Source: Mesorhizobium sp. LSJC280B00
GTDB lineage: Bacteria; Pseudomonadota; Alphaproteobacteria; Rhizobiales; Rhizobiaceae
Direction of reading: 5' to 3'
DNA length: 64,000 nt
NCBI RefSeq assembly: GCF_000502835.1
Contig: NZ_AYVL01000001.1
Coordinates: forward strand, 204,042-268,041
A program made the translations under genes and the position numbers. Shown in pieces: positions 44,625 to 52,654 of the stretch (position 1 is its first letter; every line of letters starts with the position of its first letter). The notes beneath the pieces are model-generated. The model ran no database searches and was not told where the DNA came from. It saw only the letters and a list, made by a program, of their open reading frames with translations.

Positions 44625-45746
44625 TCACGCTTGGAGGCCGCTGACGCCTTCGATCGACCAATCCCAGTTGTAGAGTTCCTCTTCGGTCATGCGATGGCCG
44701 GCAGCCACCTTGACGTTGCCCTTGGTGTCCTTGATCTCGCCCTCGAACGGGCTCCAGCCGCCGAGAATCTTGTCGCGCACGGCATCGGCCTGCTTTGCGA
44801 CCTCGGTGGGCACCGTCTCGCCCCAGGCATCGCGGTCGATACCGCCGCCCATCGGCAGGATGGTCTGCGAGGGCGTCCACTTGCCTTCGAGGCGCAGGCG
44901 CACCTGGTCGACATAGAATTTCTTGAAGTCGATGGCGATCGAGGAGACGTAGGCCTTCGGCCCATAGCGGCGGATGTCGGTATTCCACATCACGGCCTTC
45001 GCGCCGCGCTGCTCGGCCACCTGCAGATAGCCTGCTTCGTCCATGATGCCGAACAGAAGGTCGGCGCCGTTGTCGATGAGTGCGGTGCCGGCCTGGGTGG
45101 CAGCCTGCGGATCGAACCACGAATTGATGACGATGGTCTGCATCGTGGCGTTGGGATTGACCGAACGGGCGCCCATCAGGAAGGCATTGGTGCCGGAAAA
45201 GACCGACGGAACAGGGAAGGAGGCGACGTAGCCGAGCTTGCCGCTCTTGCTCATCAGGCCCGCGGCGACACCGGTGACGTAGGTCGGGTACCAATGGGCG
45301 AGATAGTAGGTCGAGAGATTTTCGAGCGGGTTGCGGCCATCGCATTCATAGAAGGCGACGTCCGGCGAACGCTTGGCCACGTCGTAGAGGAAGTCGCCAT
45401 AGTTGGAGGTGGCAAACACCATGTTGGCACCTTCCGAGACGAACTGGCGGAAGGTGCGGGTCGCGTCGGCCGAATAGGGGATGCTTTCGACGAACAGCGT
45501 CTTCAGCTTCGGGAACGCTTCCTGCACGGCCTTCATGCCCTGGTCGTGGCTCCAGGTCCAGCCTTCATCGGTCACCGGACCGGTGTGGCCGAAGGCGATG
45601 ACCGCGTTTTCCTCGGCGACGGCGGCGAGCGGCGTCTGTGCATGGGCGGGCGTGATAAGGCCGGATTTCGGCAGGAGCAGCGAGGCGCCGGCTGCGGCGC
45701 CCATGTTGAGGAAGCCTCGGCGGGAGAGATTGCGCAGGTCGATCAT
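44625..45746 (-). CDS. Bmp-family substrate-binding protein for nucleosides/purines
   Basis: A 373-residue binding protein with a Tat signal (NLSRRGFLNMGAAAGASLLL) and a mature Bmp/Med fold: FGHTGPVTDEGWTWSHDQGM near residue 52, FVSEGANMVFATSNYG near 102, and FDPQAATQAGTALIDNGAD near 210. This family binds nucleosides in several bacteria. It is encoded between adenosine deaminase and the ATPase, consistent with purine nucleoside uptake. Confidence 0.9.
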   Translation of the reverse strand: MIDLRNLSRRGFLNMGAAAGASLLLPKSGLITPAHAQTPLAAVAEENAVIAFGHTGPVTDEGWTWSHDQGMKAVQEAFPKLKTLFVESIPYSADATRTFRQFVSEGANMVFATSNYGDFLYDVAKRSPDVAFYECDGRNPLENLSTYYLAHWYPTYVTGVAAGLMSKSGKLGYVASFPVPSVFSGTNAFLMGARSVNPNATMQTIVINSWFDPQAATQAGTALIDNGADLLFGIMDEAGYLQVAEQRGAKAVMWNTDIRRYGPKAYVSSIAIDFKKFYVDQVRLRLEGKWTPSQTILPMGGGIDRDAWGETVPTEVAKQADAVRDKILGGWSPFEGEIKDTKGNVKVAAGHRMTEEELYNWDWSIEGVSGLQA

Positions 45747-45773
45747 GCTTCGGTCCTTTGTTCCGTGTCGTGT

Positions 45774-46814
45774 TCAGTTCGGGAGAGACAGTTCGGTTTC
45801 CATGAGGCGGTCGATTTCTGCCGACCAGTCGGCCAGCCATGCCTGCTTGATGTCGTCGTCGAGCCATGCTGCGGACAGGCCAGCCAGCGCGATCCGCTTC
45901 AGTGCCGGCGGCCCGAGCGCAAAATTTTCGGCGATCAGCGCGTATTCGCGGTCGAGTGTCGTGGCGAACATGGGCGGATCGTCGGAGTGGATCGTCACGG
46001 TAAGCCCGGCCTCGATCATGCGGCGGATCGCGTGGTCGGGCGCGGAAAGGTCACGCCAGACGGTGGTGGCCAGCGTCGTGCTCGGACAGCAGGTGAAGAC
46101 GATGCCCATCTCCCTGCACTGTGCCATCAGCGCCGGGTCGTCGACGACATGGTAACCGTGGTCGACCCGTCCCAGGCCGAGAATGTCGATGGTGTCGCGG
46201 ACGTAGCCCGCCGGGCCATCCTCGCCCGCATGGTTGGTGACATTGAGCCCGGCAGCCCGCGCTCGCTCGACGATGCGCGCAAACATCGGCGGTGGGTTCG
46301 GGCGTTCGTCGTAATCGAAGCCGATGCCGATCACCTCAGCCGGGCGCTCGGCCAGAACCATGTCCAGGAAGCGCTCGCCACCTGCCGCGCCGAGCGGCTT
46401 CGCATGCGCCGGTATCAGCTTTGCTATAAGCCCATAGCGCTCCTTTGCGCGGTGAAAGCCGTCGAGGATGCCTTCGAGCATAGTCGAATAGGCCACGCCA
46501 TGAGCCAGATGCGCATGCGGGCTGAAGAACAGTTCGACGTAGCGCGCACCGGCCTTCGCGCAGCGCTCCAGTGCCTCGAAGGTGATGCGAGAGAAATCGT
46601 CCGCAGTCCTGATCGAGGCGCAAACCAGATCGTAAATCTTCAGGAAATCCAGCAGGTTGCCGTAGCTGTAGAGCTCCGATGTCGATCTGCCGTCCGGCAG
46701 CGACACCGCGTTTAGCGCCGCCAGCTCGGCGAATGTCTCTGTGGAGACGGCACCCTCGAGGTGCAAGTGCAACTCGACCTTGGGTATAAGCTGAATGAAA
46801 CTTGACAACGACAT
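45774..46814 (-). CDS. add: Adenosine deaminase (or closely related adenine deaminase type)
   Basis: A 346-residue deaminase of the adenosine/AMP deaminase fold. Zinc ligands are in PKVELHLHLEGA (residues ~11-22); NHAGEDGP supplies the catalytic Glu and another His; DHGYHVVDDP and HSDDPPMF supply the remaining ligands. It would convert adenosine (or adenine, in the ADE subgroup) to the hypoxanthine form. It is first gene of the leftward purine operon, divergent from the acylphosphatase-like gene. Confidence 0.88.
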   Translation of the reverse strand: MSLSSFIQLIPKVELHLHLEGAVSTETFAELAALNAVSLPDGRSTSELYSYGNLLDFLKIYDLVCASIRTADDFSRITFEALERCAKAGARYVELFFSPHAHLAHGVAYSTMLEGILDGFHRAKERYGLIAKLIPAHAKPLGAAGGERFLDMVLAERPAEVIGIGFDYDERPNPPPMFARIVERARAAGLNVTNHAGEDGPAGYVRDTIDILGLGRVDHGYHVVDDPALMAQCREMGIVFTCCPSTTLATTVWRDLSAPDHAIRRMIEAGLTVTIHSDDPPMFATTLDREYALIAENFALGPPALKRIALAGLSAAWLDDDIKQAWLADWSAEIDRLMETELSLPN

Positions 46815-46956
46815 CGACGCTCACCCGCCCGGACCGGCAATCCCAAGCCGCACCTGGTTTTCTTGGGCGACGGACGGCTGCCGAGTTGTTCGATAATCGC
46901 GGTTTTTTCCAACTGTCCGATCACCTGATACGCAACAGATGTCAGGGAAACGGGGC

Positions 46957-46986
46957 TTGCACAAGCCAAAAAATGATGCCTAACTA
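46957..46986 (+). promoter_or_regulatory. candidate sigma-70 promoter of the rightward purine operon
   Basis: TTGCAC (46957-46962) and TAACTA (46981-46986) are separated by 18 bases, about 50 bases before the ATG at 47038, in the 223-base gap between divergent operons. The match is moderate. The surrounding stretch is A/T-rich compared with the flanks. Confidence 0.35.
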
Positions 46987-47037
46987 GACACATTCTAAAA
47001 CTGCTTAAAAAATGTGCAGTCCGGGAGAAATATAGGC

Positions 47038-47340
47038 ATGAAGCACCTACCGGAAGCGCAGAACCTTGCGCCTCCGCCTCAAACAACGCGCCTGCGCTTC
47101 GTCGGCCAACTGGTGTCGTCGAGCTTTAGCGAGTTCGCCGACAGGCGTGCCGCTCGGCTCAATCTCGATCTGCTGGTGCACGAAGCCGCGGACGATTTTT
47201 TTGTCGTCCAGGTTTCGGGCCAGCCCGATCTCATCGATGCCTTCGAGATGGCATGTAGCCTGGGACCAATCGACTGTCTGGTGATGGACTGCGAACGGGC
47301 CGAAATTCGGGGATATTCCAGAGAGGAAGACGCAGGATGA
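47038..47340 (+). CDS. Acylphosphatase-like small protein lacking the catalytic Arg motif
   Basis: A 100-residue protein whose strand pattern resembles acylphosphatase: RLRFVGQLVSSSFSEFADRR, then LDLLVHEAADDFFVVQVSGQ, and a closing ACSLGPIDCLVMDCERAEI. The phosphate-binding G-x-GFR loop of true acylphosphatases is replaced by VSSSFSEF, so phosphatase activity is doubtful. It overlaps the Rieske gene by ATGA, so it is probably an accessory subunit or assembly factor. ATG 47038 follows CGGGAGAAATA. Confidence 0.6.
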   Translation: MKHLPEAQNLAPPPQTTRLRFVGQLVSSSFSEFADRRAARLNLDLLVHEAADDFFVVQVSGQPDLIDAFEMACSLGPIDCLVMDCERAEIRGYSREEDAG

Positions 47341-48059
47341 CGATACAGGCTGGATGGCACCCAGTGGCGCTGTCGGGATCGATCGAGCCGGGCAGTTCGG
47401 CCGGGATCCGCCTTGGCGGAAACGAACTGGTGGTGTGGCGCGACAACAGCGGCGCAGCGCATGTGTGGGAGGATCGCTGCCCGCATCGCGGCATGAAGCT
47501 GAGCTTCGGTTTTGTCCGCGGCGACCATATCGCCTGCCTTTATCACGGCTGGCAGTACGACACGGCCGGCCAGTGCCGATACATTCCGGCCCACCCCGAT
47601 CTCAGGGTGCCGGCGTCCATTACCGTGTCGGTCTACAGCACGGCCGAGGCGGCTGGCATGATCTGGACGACGCTGGACCCGGCAGCAGCATTGCCTGAAC
47701 TGCCTGCCTTGCCAGAGGAGGTGGTGCCGGTCCGCAGCCTGTATCTCGACTGTTCCGCCGGGATGGTGATCGATGTCGTGCAGGCCATGCCGCCCACATC
47801 TTCCTCCGGCGGATCCGGGCTCGCTGATCTGAAGGCGCTGAGCGGGACGCTGTTCAGCCTGAAGGTCGGCGAAGAGACGCTGCTTCTTGGCCTGCAAGAG
47901 CTGACCGGCAAACGATCGGCCCTGCATGTCGTGATTGACGGACCGGCGGCAAAATATGCCGGCAAGGGACAGGAACATTTCTTCGCTTGGACGAGTGAAC
48001 TGCGCCACCACCTCGAGACCGGGCGTGCCGGCGCGACCTCGACGACGCGGGCCGCATGA
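47337..48059 (+). CDS. Stand-alone Rieske [2Fe-2S] protein of a split oxygenase
   Basis: A 240-residue protein. Residues ~5-115 are a Rieske domain of oxygenase type, with CPHRGMKLSFG and CLYHGWQYD as cluster ligands (Cys-His and Cys-His). Unlike complete oxygenase alpha subunits it lacks the downstream 2-His-carboxylate iron motif; the last ~120 residues form a small domain of unknown type. NdmD of caffeine catabolism carries a comparable extra Rieske domain, but fused to its reductase. It overlaps its neighbours by ATGA on both sides and most likely donates electrons to the Rieske-less oxygenases at 38608 and 55654. Confidence 0.85.
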   Translation: MTIQAGWHPVALSGSIEPGSSAGIRLGGNELVVWRDNSGAAHVWEDRCPHRGMKLSFGFVRGDHIACLYHGWQYDTAGQCRYIPAHPDLRVPASITVSVYSTAEAAGMIWTTLDPAAALPELPALPEEVVPVRSLYLDCSAGMVIDVVQAMPPTSSSGGSGLADLKALSGTLFSLKVGEETLLLGLQELTGKRSALHVVIDGPAAKYAGKGQEHFFAWTSELRHHLETGRAGATSTTRAA

Positions 48060-48691
48060 TGGCGAGGATCACGCTATACAACTACGAGCTGGACGAAAGC
48101 TGCTACAAGGTGCGGCTGGCGCTTTCCATGCTTGGCCTGGAATGGCAGACCGTCGCAGTCGATGCATTTCCGGGGGCGGAGCAGAAGACGCCGCCATTCC
48201 TGGCCATGAACCCGGCGGGCAGCCTGCCCATTCTCCGCGACGACGAGATGACGATGTTCGGCGCCGAGTCCATCATCGCCCATCTGGCGCGCAGCCACGA
48301 TTCAACGGGTGCATGGCTGCCGGCGGATGGTGCGGATTTCGCCAAAGTGATGCAGTGGCTTTTCTTTGCTGCCGGCGATCTCGGCGTTGCCGGCGCCGCG
48401 CGCCGCCATGCCATGTTCGGTGCCGCCGGCGACGAGGCTGCGTTGCGTGCCGGTGCCGCGCAAGCGCTCCGCGCCATGGACGACCATATGACCGCGCGGG
48501 GTTTCGAGAAAAAAGAATGGTTCGCTGCGCACCGCCCGACCATCGCCGACATCGCGCTTTTTCCGGCTTTTGCGCTGAGCCGCGATTTCGGCGTCGACCA
48601 TGACGAGTATCCGGCGCTGCGCCGCTGGGCGCGTCGCTTCCGCGCGCTTCCCGGCTTCATGACCATGCCGGGCATCCCCGATTACCATTGA
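48056..48691 (+). CDS. Glutathione S-transferase-like protein (NdmE-like position)
   Basis: A 211-residue GST homologue: N-domain LYNYELDESCYKVRLALSML, cis-Pro region NPAGSLPILRDD, ESIIAHLAR, and C-domain RPTIADIALFPAF. It overlaps the Rieske gene by ATGA. In caffeine catabolism the GST-like NdmE is needed for the NdmC-NdmD complex, so a structural role here is a reasonable inference. A glutathione-dependent enzyme is the alternative. Confidence 0.88.
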   Translation: MMARITLYNYELDESCYKVRLALSMLGLEWQTVAVDAFPGAEQKTPPFLAMNPAGSLPILRDDEMTMFGAESIIAHLARSHDSTGAWLPADGADFAKVMQWLFFAAGDLGVAGAARRHAMFGAAGDEAALRAGAAQALRAMDDHMTARGFEKKEWFAAHRPTIADIALFPAFALSRDFGVDHDEYPALRRWARRFRALPGFMTMPGIPDYH

Positions 48692-48727
48692 CGCCCAAAA
48701 TTCAACGAGGACGAGGCTAGCAACAGA

Positions 48728-50530
48728 ATGACCTCTCTCACGCGCTTTTCCGTCCAGCCGCTCTCGTCCATGACCCGGCGGCTGGCCGGCGTCGCTTCCG
48801 GGCGAGCCGATCCCGATCTGGTCATTGCCGGCGCACGCGTGTTGTCGACCTATTCGGAGCGCCTGCTTCCAGGCCGCGAGATCTGGTTGTCGGGAGGGCG
48901 GATCGCCGCAGTGAAGCCGGCCGGCACTTATAAGGGCGGCAGCGCCAGGATATATGACGCCAGGGGCGGCATCGTCGCCCCCGGCCTGGTCGATCCGCAC
49001 ATCCACATCGAATCCTCGATGGTGACGGCCTGCGCCTATGCCGAGGCGGCGCTGCTCAACGGCACCACGACCCTCTTCTGCGACAGCCACGAGATCGGCA
49101 ACGTCATGGACGTTGCTGGCATCGAGGCGATGCTGGAGGACGCGCGCCTGGCGCCGTTGTCCATTTTCCTGACGGTACCGAGCACCGTCCCGGCGACATC
49201 GTCGTTGCTGGAAACGGCCGGCGGCGACCTGACAGCCGAGAAGATCGGCGCATTGTTCGACAAATGGCCGGAAGCCGTGGCGCTCGGCGAGAAGATGGAT
49301 TTCGTGCCAGTGGCTATGGGCGATGAACGCAGCCATGCCATCCTCGCTGCGGCGCTGAAACGCGGCCGCCCGGTATCGGGACACGTCTATGGACGCGAAT
49401 TCGTGTCGGCCTATGCGGCGTCCGGCGTCACCGACACCCATGAGGCGATCGACCGCGAGATCGCCGACGACATGCTCGAAGCCGGCATCTGGCTGTTCCT
49501 GCGCGGCGGCCCGCCGACGACGCCGTGGCACAGCCTGCCCGCAGCGATCAAGACGATCACGGAACTCGGAGCCTCGCACAAGCGCATCGCGGTCTGCACC
49601 GACGACCGCGATGCTGACGACCTGATGCTCTTCGGCCTTGACTGGGTGACGCGCGAGGCGATGAAGGCCGGCATGACGCCGGAGCAGGCCTGGTCTATGG
49701 GCTCACTGCATGGCGCGACGCGCTTCGGCATGGAAGGCGAAATCGGAGGCCTCGGTGGTGGCCGCCGTGCCGACCTGGTGCTGCTCGACGACGGCTTCGA
49801 TCCCGTCAGCACGTGGTATGGCGGCGAACTCGTCGTCGATGGCGGCAAGATCACGCCGCTGCTCGACCAGGCCCTCTCGACCCGCTACCGCTATCCGGAC
49901 GCGGCCTACTACACAGTGAAGTTGCCGAAGCAGATCAAGCTGACGCCGGACCTGCCAACCGGCAAGGTGGTGGCGCATACCATCCGCACCGAATTGCCGG
50001 GGATCACGCTCGGCCACCAGAAGATCACGCTCGATCCGGCCAACGACTGGCAGAACCATTTCGACCGCCACGGCCTGTGCTTCGTCACTATGGTCGAGCG
50101 CCATGGCAAGTCGGACGGCAACGTCGCCTACGGGCTGCTCAGCAATTTCACGCTGCGACGCGGCGCCGTCGCATCGTCTGTTGGTCACGACAGCCACAAC
50201 ATCATCATCGCCGGCCTCAACGAGGCCGACATGCAGGTGGCGCTGCGGGCGATCGAGGAAACGCAAGGCGGCGTCTGTGTCGTCGTCGACGGCAAAGTGA
50301 CTGCCATGGTTGAACTGCCGATCGCCGGCCTTTTGTCCGACAAGCGCGTCACTGAGGTCGCGGAGGAGGTGAAGATCCTCAAACGGGAATGGGAGGCGGC
50401 CGGCTGCTGCATTCCCTATATGGGCTTCAACCTCATCCCGCTCTCGGTCATCCCCGAAATCCGTATCACCGACAAAGGTCTCGTGCTGGTGCCGGAAATG
50501 GAGATCGTCCCCGCCTTCGAGGCCGCCTGA
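48728..50530 (+). CDS. ade: Adenine deaminase (Ade type, amidohydrolase)
   Basis: A 600-residue adenine deaminase. The metal motif [16 protein letters not shown] (residues ~88-103), [16 protein letters not shown] near residue 115, and the late [17 protein letters not shown] segment are diagnostic of the bacterial Ade family. It converts adenine to hypoxanthine. Length matches family (~590-600). It follows the GST-like gene and ends one base before the LysR start. Confidence 0.92.
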   Translation: MTSLTRFSVQPLSSMTRRLAGVASGRADPDLVIAGARVLSTYSERLLPGREIWLSGGRIAAVKPAGTYKGGSARIYDARGGIVAPGLVDPHIHIESSMVTACAYAEAALLNGTTTLFCDSHEIGNVMDVAGIEAMLEDARLAPLSIFLTVPSTVPATSSLLETAGGDLTAEKIGALFDKWPEAVALGEKMDFVPVAMGDERSHAILAAALKRGRPVSGHVYGREFVSAYAASGVTDTHEAIDREIADDMLEAGIWLFLRGGPPTTPWHSLPAAIKTITELGASHKRIAVCTDDRDADDLMLFGLDWVTREAMKAGMTPEQAWSMGSLHGATRFGMEGEIGGLGGGRRADLVLLDDGFDPVSTWYGGELVVDGGKITPLLDQALSTRYRYPDAAYYTVKLPKQIKLTPDLPTGKVVAHTIRTELPGITLGHQKITLDPANDWQNHFDRHGLCFVTMVERHGKSDGNVAYGLLSNFTLRRGAVASSVGHDSHNIIIAGLNEADMQVALRAIEETQGGVCVVVDGKVTAMVELPIAGLLSDKRVTEVAEEVKILKREWEAAGCCIPYMGFNLIPLSVIPEIRITDKGLVLVPEMEIVPAFEAA

Positions 50531-51451
50531 GTGGATCCCTTCCGACTTGGGCTGGTCTCACCGCGCATTCATTATTTCCAAATGGTCGCGCGGCTGGGCT
50601 CGGTTCGCCAGACCGCGCAGGCGCTCAACGTGGCGCCATCCTCCATCAGCCGCGTCATCAAGGGTCTGGAGGACGAACTGGGCACGCCGCTCTTCGAGCG
50701 TGTGCGCCAGCGACTGAAACTGACCAGCGCAGGCGAGCTTCTGCTCTACCACGCGCGTCAGAGCATCACCGAGTTGGCGCGCGCCTCGTCCGAGATCAAC
50801 GATCTCAGTGGCCTCAACCGCGGCTCGTTGTCCGTGGCAATCGTGGAGAGCGCGGCGCGCGGGCTGGTGCCGAACGCGCTGAAGGAATTCTGGAAACGCC
50901 ACCCGCAGATCTCGGTCGATGTGCATGTCGCCGGGTCGCAGCGGGCCTGCGATGCAGTTGCCGACGGCGAATGCGATCTGGCGCTTGCTTTCGACGTGCG
51001 CGTGCCGCGCAACGTGCGCAAGATCGCGAGCATGCCTCTGCCGCTCGGCGTCGTCGCTCATCCGGACAGCCGCCTTGCCGGCCGCAAGGAAGTGAAGCTG
51101 TTCGATCTTGCCGGCGAACAGGTCATCGTCTCGGACAACAGCCTTGCTTTGGGCATTTCGATCGACGATGCGATCGGGCGTTCCATGATCGACATCACGC
51201 GACGGTCGCGGACCAACTCGATCGGACTGATGACCGAGATGGTGCGCCTCAACCTCGGCGTGGTGCTTCGCACCAAGCTCGGCATCGAACCGGAAGTGGC
51301 TGACGGATCGATCGTTTTCGTGCCGTTGCGCGATTCGCGCATGAACCCGCACCGGCTGATGCTGCTCGCCCGGCTGGAACGCGAAATGTCGGATGCGGCC
51401 TCCGCATTCGCGGCGCTGCTGGCCCGCATGGTCGAGGCGTTGCATGGTTAG
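50531..51451 (+). CDS. LysR-family regulator of the purine locus
   Basis: A 306-residue LysR regulator. HTH: FQMVARLGSVRQTAQALNVA followed by PSSISRVIKGLEDELGTPLF; effector domain includes GSLSVAIVESAARGLVP and ECDLALAFDVRVP. The GTG start directly follows the adenine deaminase stop, so it is co-transcribed within the operon, which is unusual for LysR proteins (most are divergent). It may control both this operon and the divergent one. Confidence 0.9.
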   Translation: MDPFRLGLVSPRIHYFQMVARLGSVRQTAQALNVAPSSISRVIKGLEDELGTPLFERVRQRLKLTSAGELLLYHARQSITELARASSEINDLSGLNRGSLSVAIVESAARGLVPNALKEFWKRHPQISVDVHVAGSQRACDAVADGECDLALAFDVRVPRNVRKIASMPLPLGVVAHPDSRLAGRKEVKLFDLAGEQVIVSDNSLALGISIDDAIGRSMIDITRRSRTNSIGLMTEMVRLNLGVVLRTKLGIEPEVADGSIVFVPLRDSRMNPHRLMLLARLEREMSDAASAFAALLARMVEALHG

Positions 51452-51459
51452 TTGTTGCA

Positions 51460-51477
51460 CTTTGCGCATCGATAAAG
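51460..51477. promoter_or_regulatory. candidate LysR-type box upstream of the ThDP enzyme genes
   Basis: CTTT-N10-AAAG inverted arms (51460-51463 and 51474-51477) fit a T-N11-A LysR-type frame and lie between the LysR gene and the ThDP alpha-subunit gene. A TTGCAC hexamer (51455-51460) overlaps the left arm. The role is inferred and the pattern is short. Confidence 0.28.
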
Positions 51478-51541
51478 AGAGTAATTTGTCCCTATCTCGA
51501 ACAACTGAGCTTTGCGAGACTTCCCGGCCGAAGGGGATGTC

Positions 51542-52042
51542 ATGAAGCAGAGTGCGGTCGACGCGGTCATTCGGGGGCTTAAGCGGGCGGGAGTGAGCAT
51601 CGTCTGCTACCTGCCCGATTCGCTGTTCAAGGAGCTCTACCCGGCGCTTGATGCCGATCCGGATATCCGCACGATCCGCGTCACCAACGAGGGTGAGGGC
51701 GCGGCGATCTGCGGCGGGGTCTTCCTGTCGGGCAAGCGCGCGGCGCTGGTCATGGAAAATTCCGGCTTGCGCGCCTCGGTCGAGCCGCTGGCCCGCATGG
51801 GCCTTGGAGCCGGCATCCCGGTCGTGATGCTGATGAGCTATCGCGGCGAGCTCGGAGAGAACAACTGGTGGGCTATTCCGCATGGCATCACCATGGAGCC
51901 GGTGCTGAACGCGCTGCGCGTGCCGTACCGGATCGTCACCGAGGAGGCGAAGATCGAGCGCGCCATCGTTGACGCCTATTCCTGGTCTTATGCGTCCTAC
52001 TACCATTCGGCCGTGGCGCTCGGCGGCGAGGTGGTGCGATGA
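51542..52042 (+). CDS. ThDP-dependent decarboxylase, alpha (Pyr-domain) subunit, ComD-like
   Basis: A 166-residue protein that matches the Pyr-domain subunit of two-component ThDP enzymes such as sulfopyruvate and phosphonopyruvate decarboxylases. The catalytic Glu lies in TNEGEGAAICGG (residue ~51) and ENSGLRASVEPLAR and NWWAIPHGIT are family segments. It overlaps the beta-subunit gene by ATGA. Its substrate in a purine locus is unknown; a 2-keto acid is expected. Confidence 0.85.
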   Translation: MKQSAVDAVIRGLKRAGVSIVCYLPDSLFKELYPALDADPDIRTIRVTNEGEGAAICGGVFLSGKRAALVMENSGLRASVEPLARMGLGAGIPVVMLMSYRGELGENNWWAIPHGITMEPVLNALRVPYRIVTEEAKIERAIVDAYSWSYASYYHSAVALGGEVVR

Positions 52043-52647
52043 AACGCTTCGACTGCATGAAGGCTCTTGCCGCGCGGCTGAAGGATGAGCTGGTGATCCT
52101 TTCGCTCGGCGGCAGCGTCGACGAGTGGTACAACGCCGCGCCGCATATGCGCGAGGCGAGCCTGTTCCAGCAGCAACTCGGCTGCGTCACGCCGCAGGCC
52201 TTCGGGCTCGCCGCCGGCCTGCCGCACCGCCGCGTCGTTTCGCTTGATACGGATGGCGGCCTGCTCTTCAATCTAGGCATCCTGGCCACGCTCGGCAACG
52301 AACAACCGAAAAACCTCTTCATCGTGGTCTGGGACAATGAGTGCTACCAGTCGATCGGCGGCCCGCCGACGCATACGGCGCTGGGCCGCGTCGACCTTGC
52401 CGCGATCGCGCGCGGCGCCGGCGTCGAGAACGCCCATACGGCGCGCACCGTGGAGGAGTTCGACGCGCATTGCGCGAGGGGGCTCGCCTTGGACGCTCCC
52501 TATTTGGTGGTCGCCAAGGTCTCGGGAACGGTTCAGCCGGACATCAAGCGCAAACACAGCGACGGCCGCGAGGACAAGTATATCTTCGTCCGCCACGTCG
52601 AGGCGAGCGAAGGCATCGTCATCATGGGCCCGAGCGAGCACAACTGA
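52039..52647 (+). CDS. ThDP-dependent decarboxylase, beta (PP-domain) subunit, ComE-like
   Basis: A 202-residue PP-domain subunit. The ThDP/Mg motif is seen in SLDTDGGLLFNLGILATLGN (residues ~73-92), followed by FIVVWDNECYQSIGGPPTH. Together with the 166-residue subunit it forms a full ThDP enzyme. The order Pyr-PP with ATGA overlap is as in comDE. The gene is eight bases before the GMC oxidoreductase. Confidence 0.85.
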   Translation: MKRFDCMKALAARLKDELVILSLGGSVDEWYNAAPHMREASLFQQQLGCVTPQAFGLAAGLPHRRVVSLDTDGGLLFNLGILATLGNEQPKNLFIVVWDNECYQSIGGPPTHTALGRVDLAAIARGAGVENAHTARTVEEFDAHCARGLALDAPYLVVAKVSGTVQPDIKRKHSDGREDKYIFVRHVEASEGIVIMGPSEHN

Positions 52648-52654
52648 CGAGATC

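Noticed and set aside
44631..46715. 694-codon forward frame across the Bmp-binding protein and adenosine deaminase genes
   Set aside because: It is antisense to two well-defined genes and shows no family motif.
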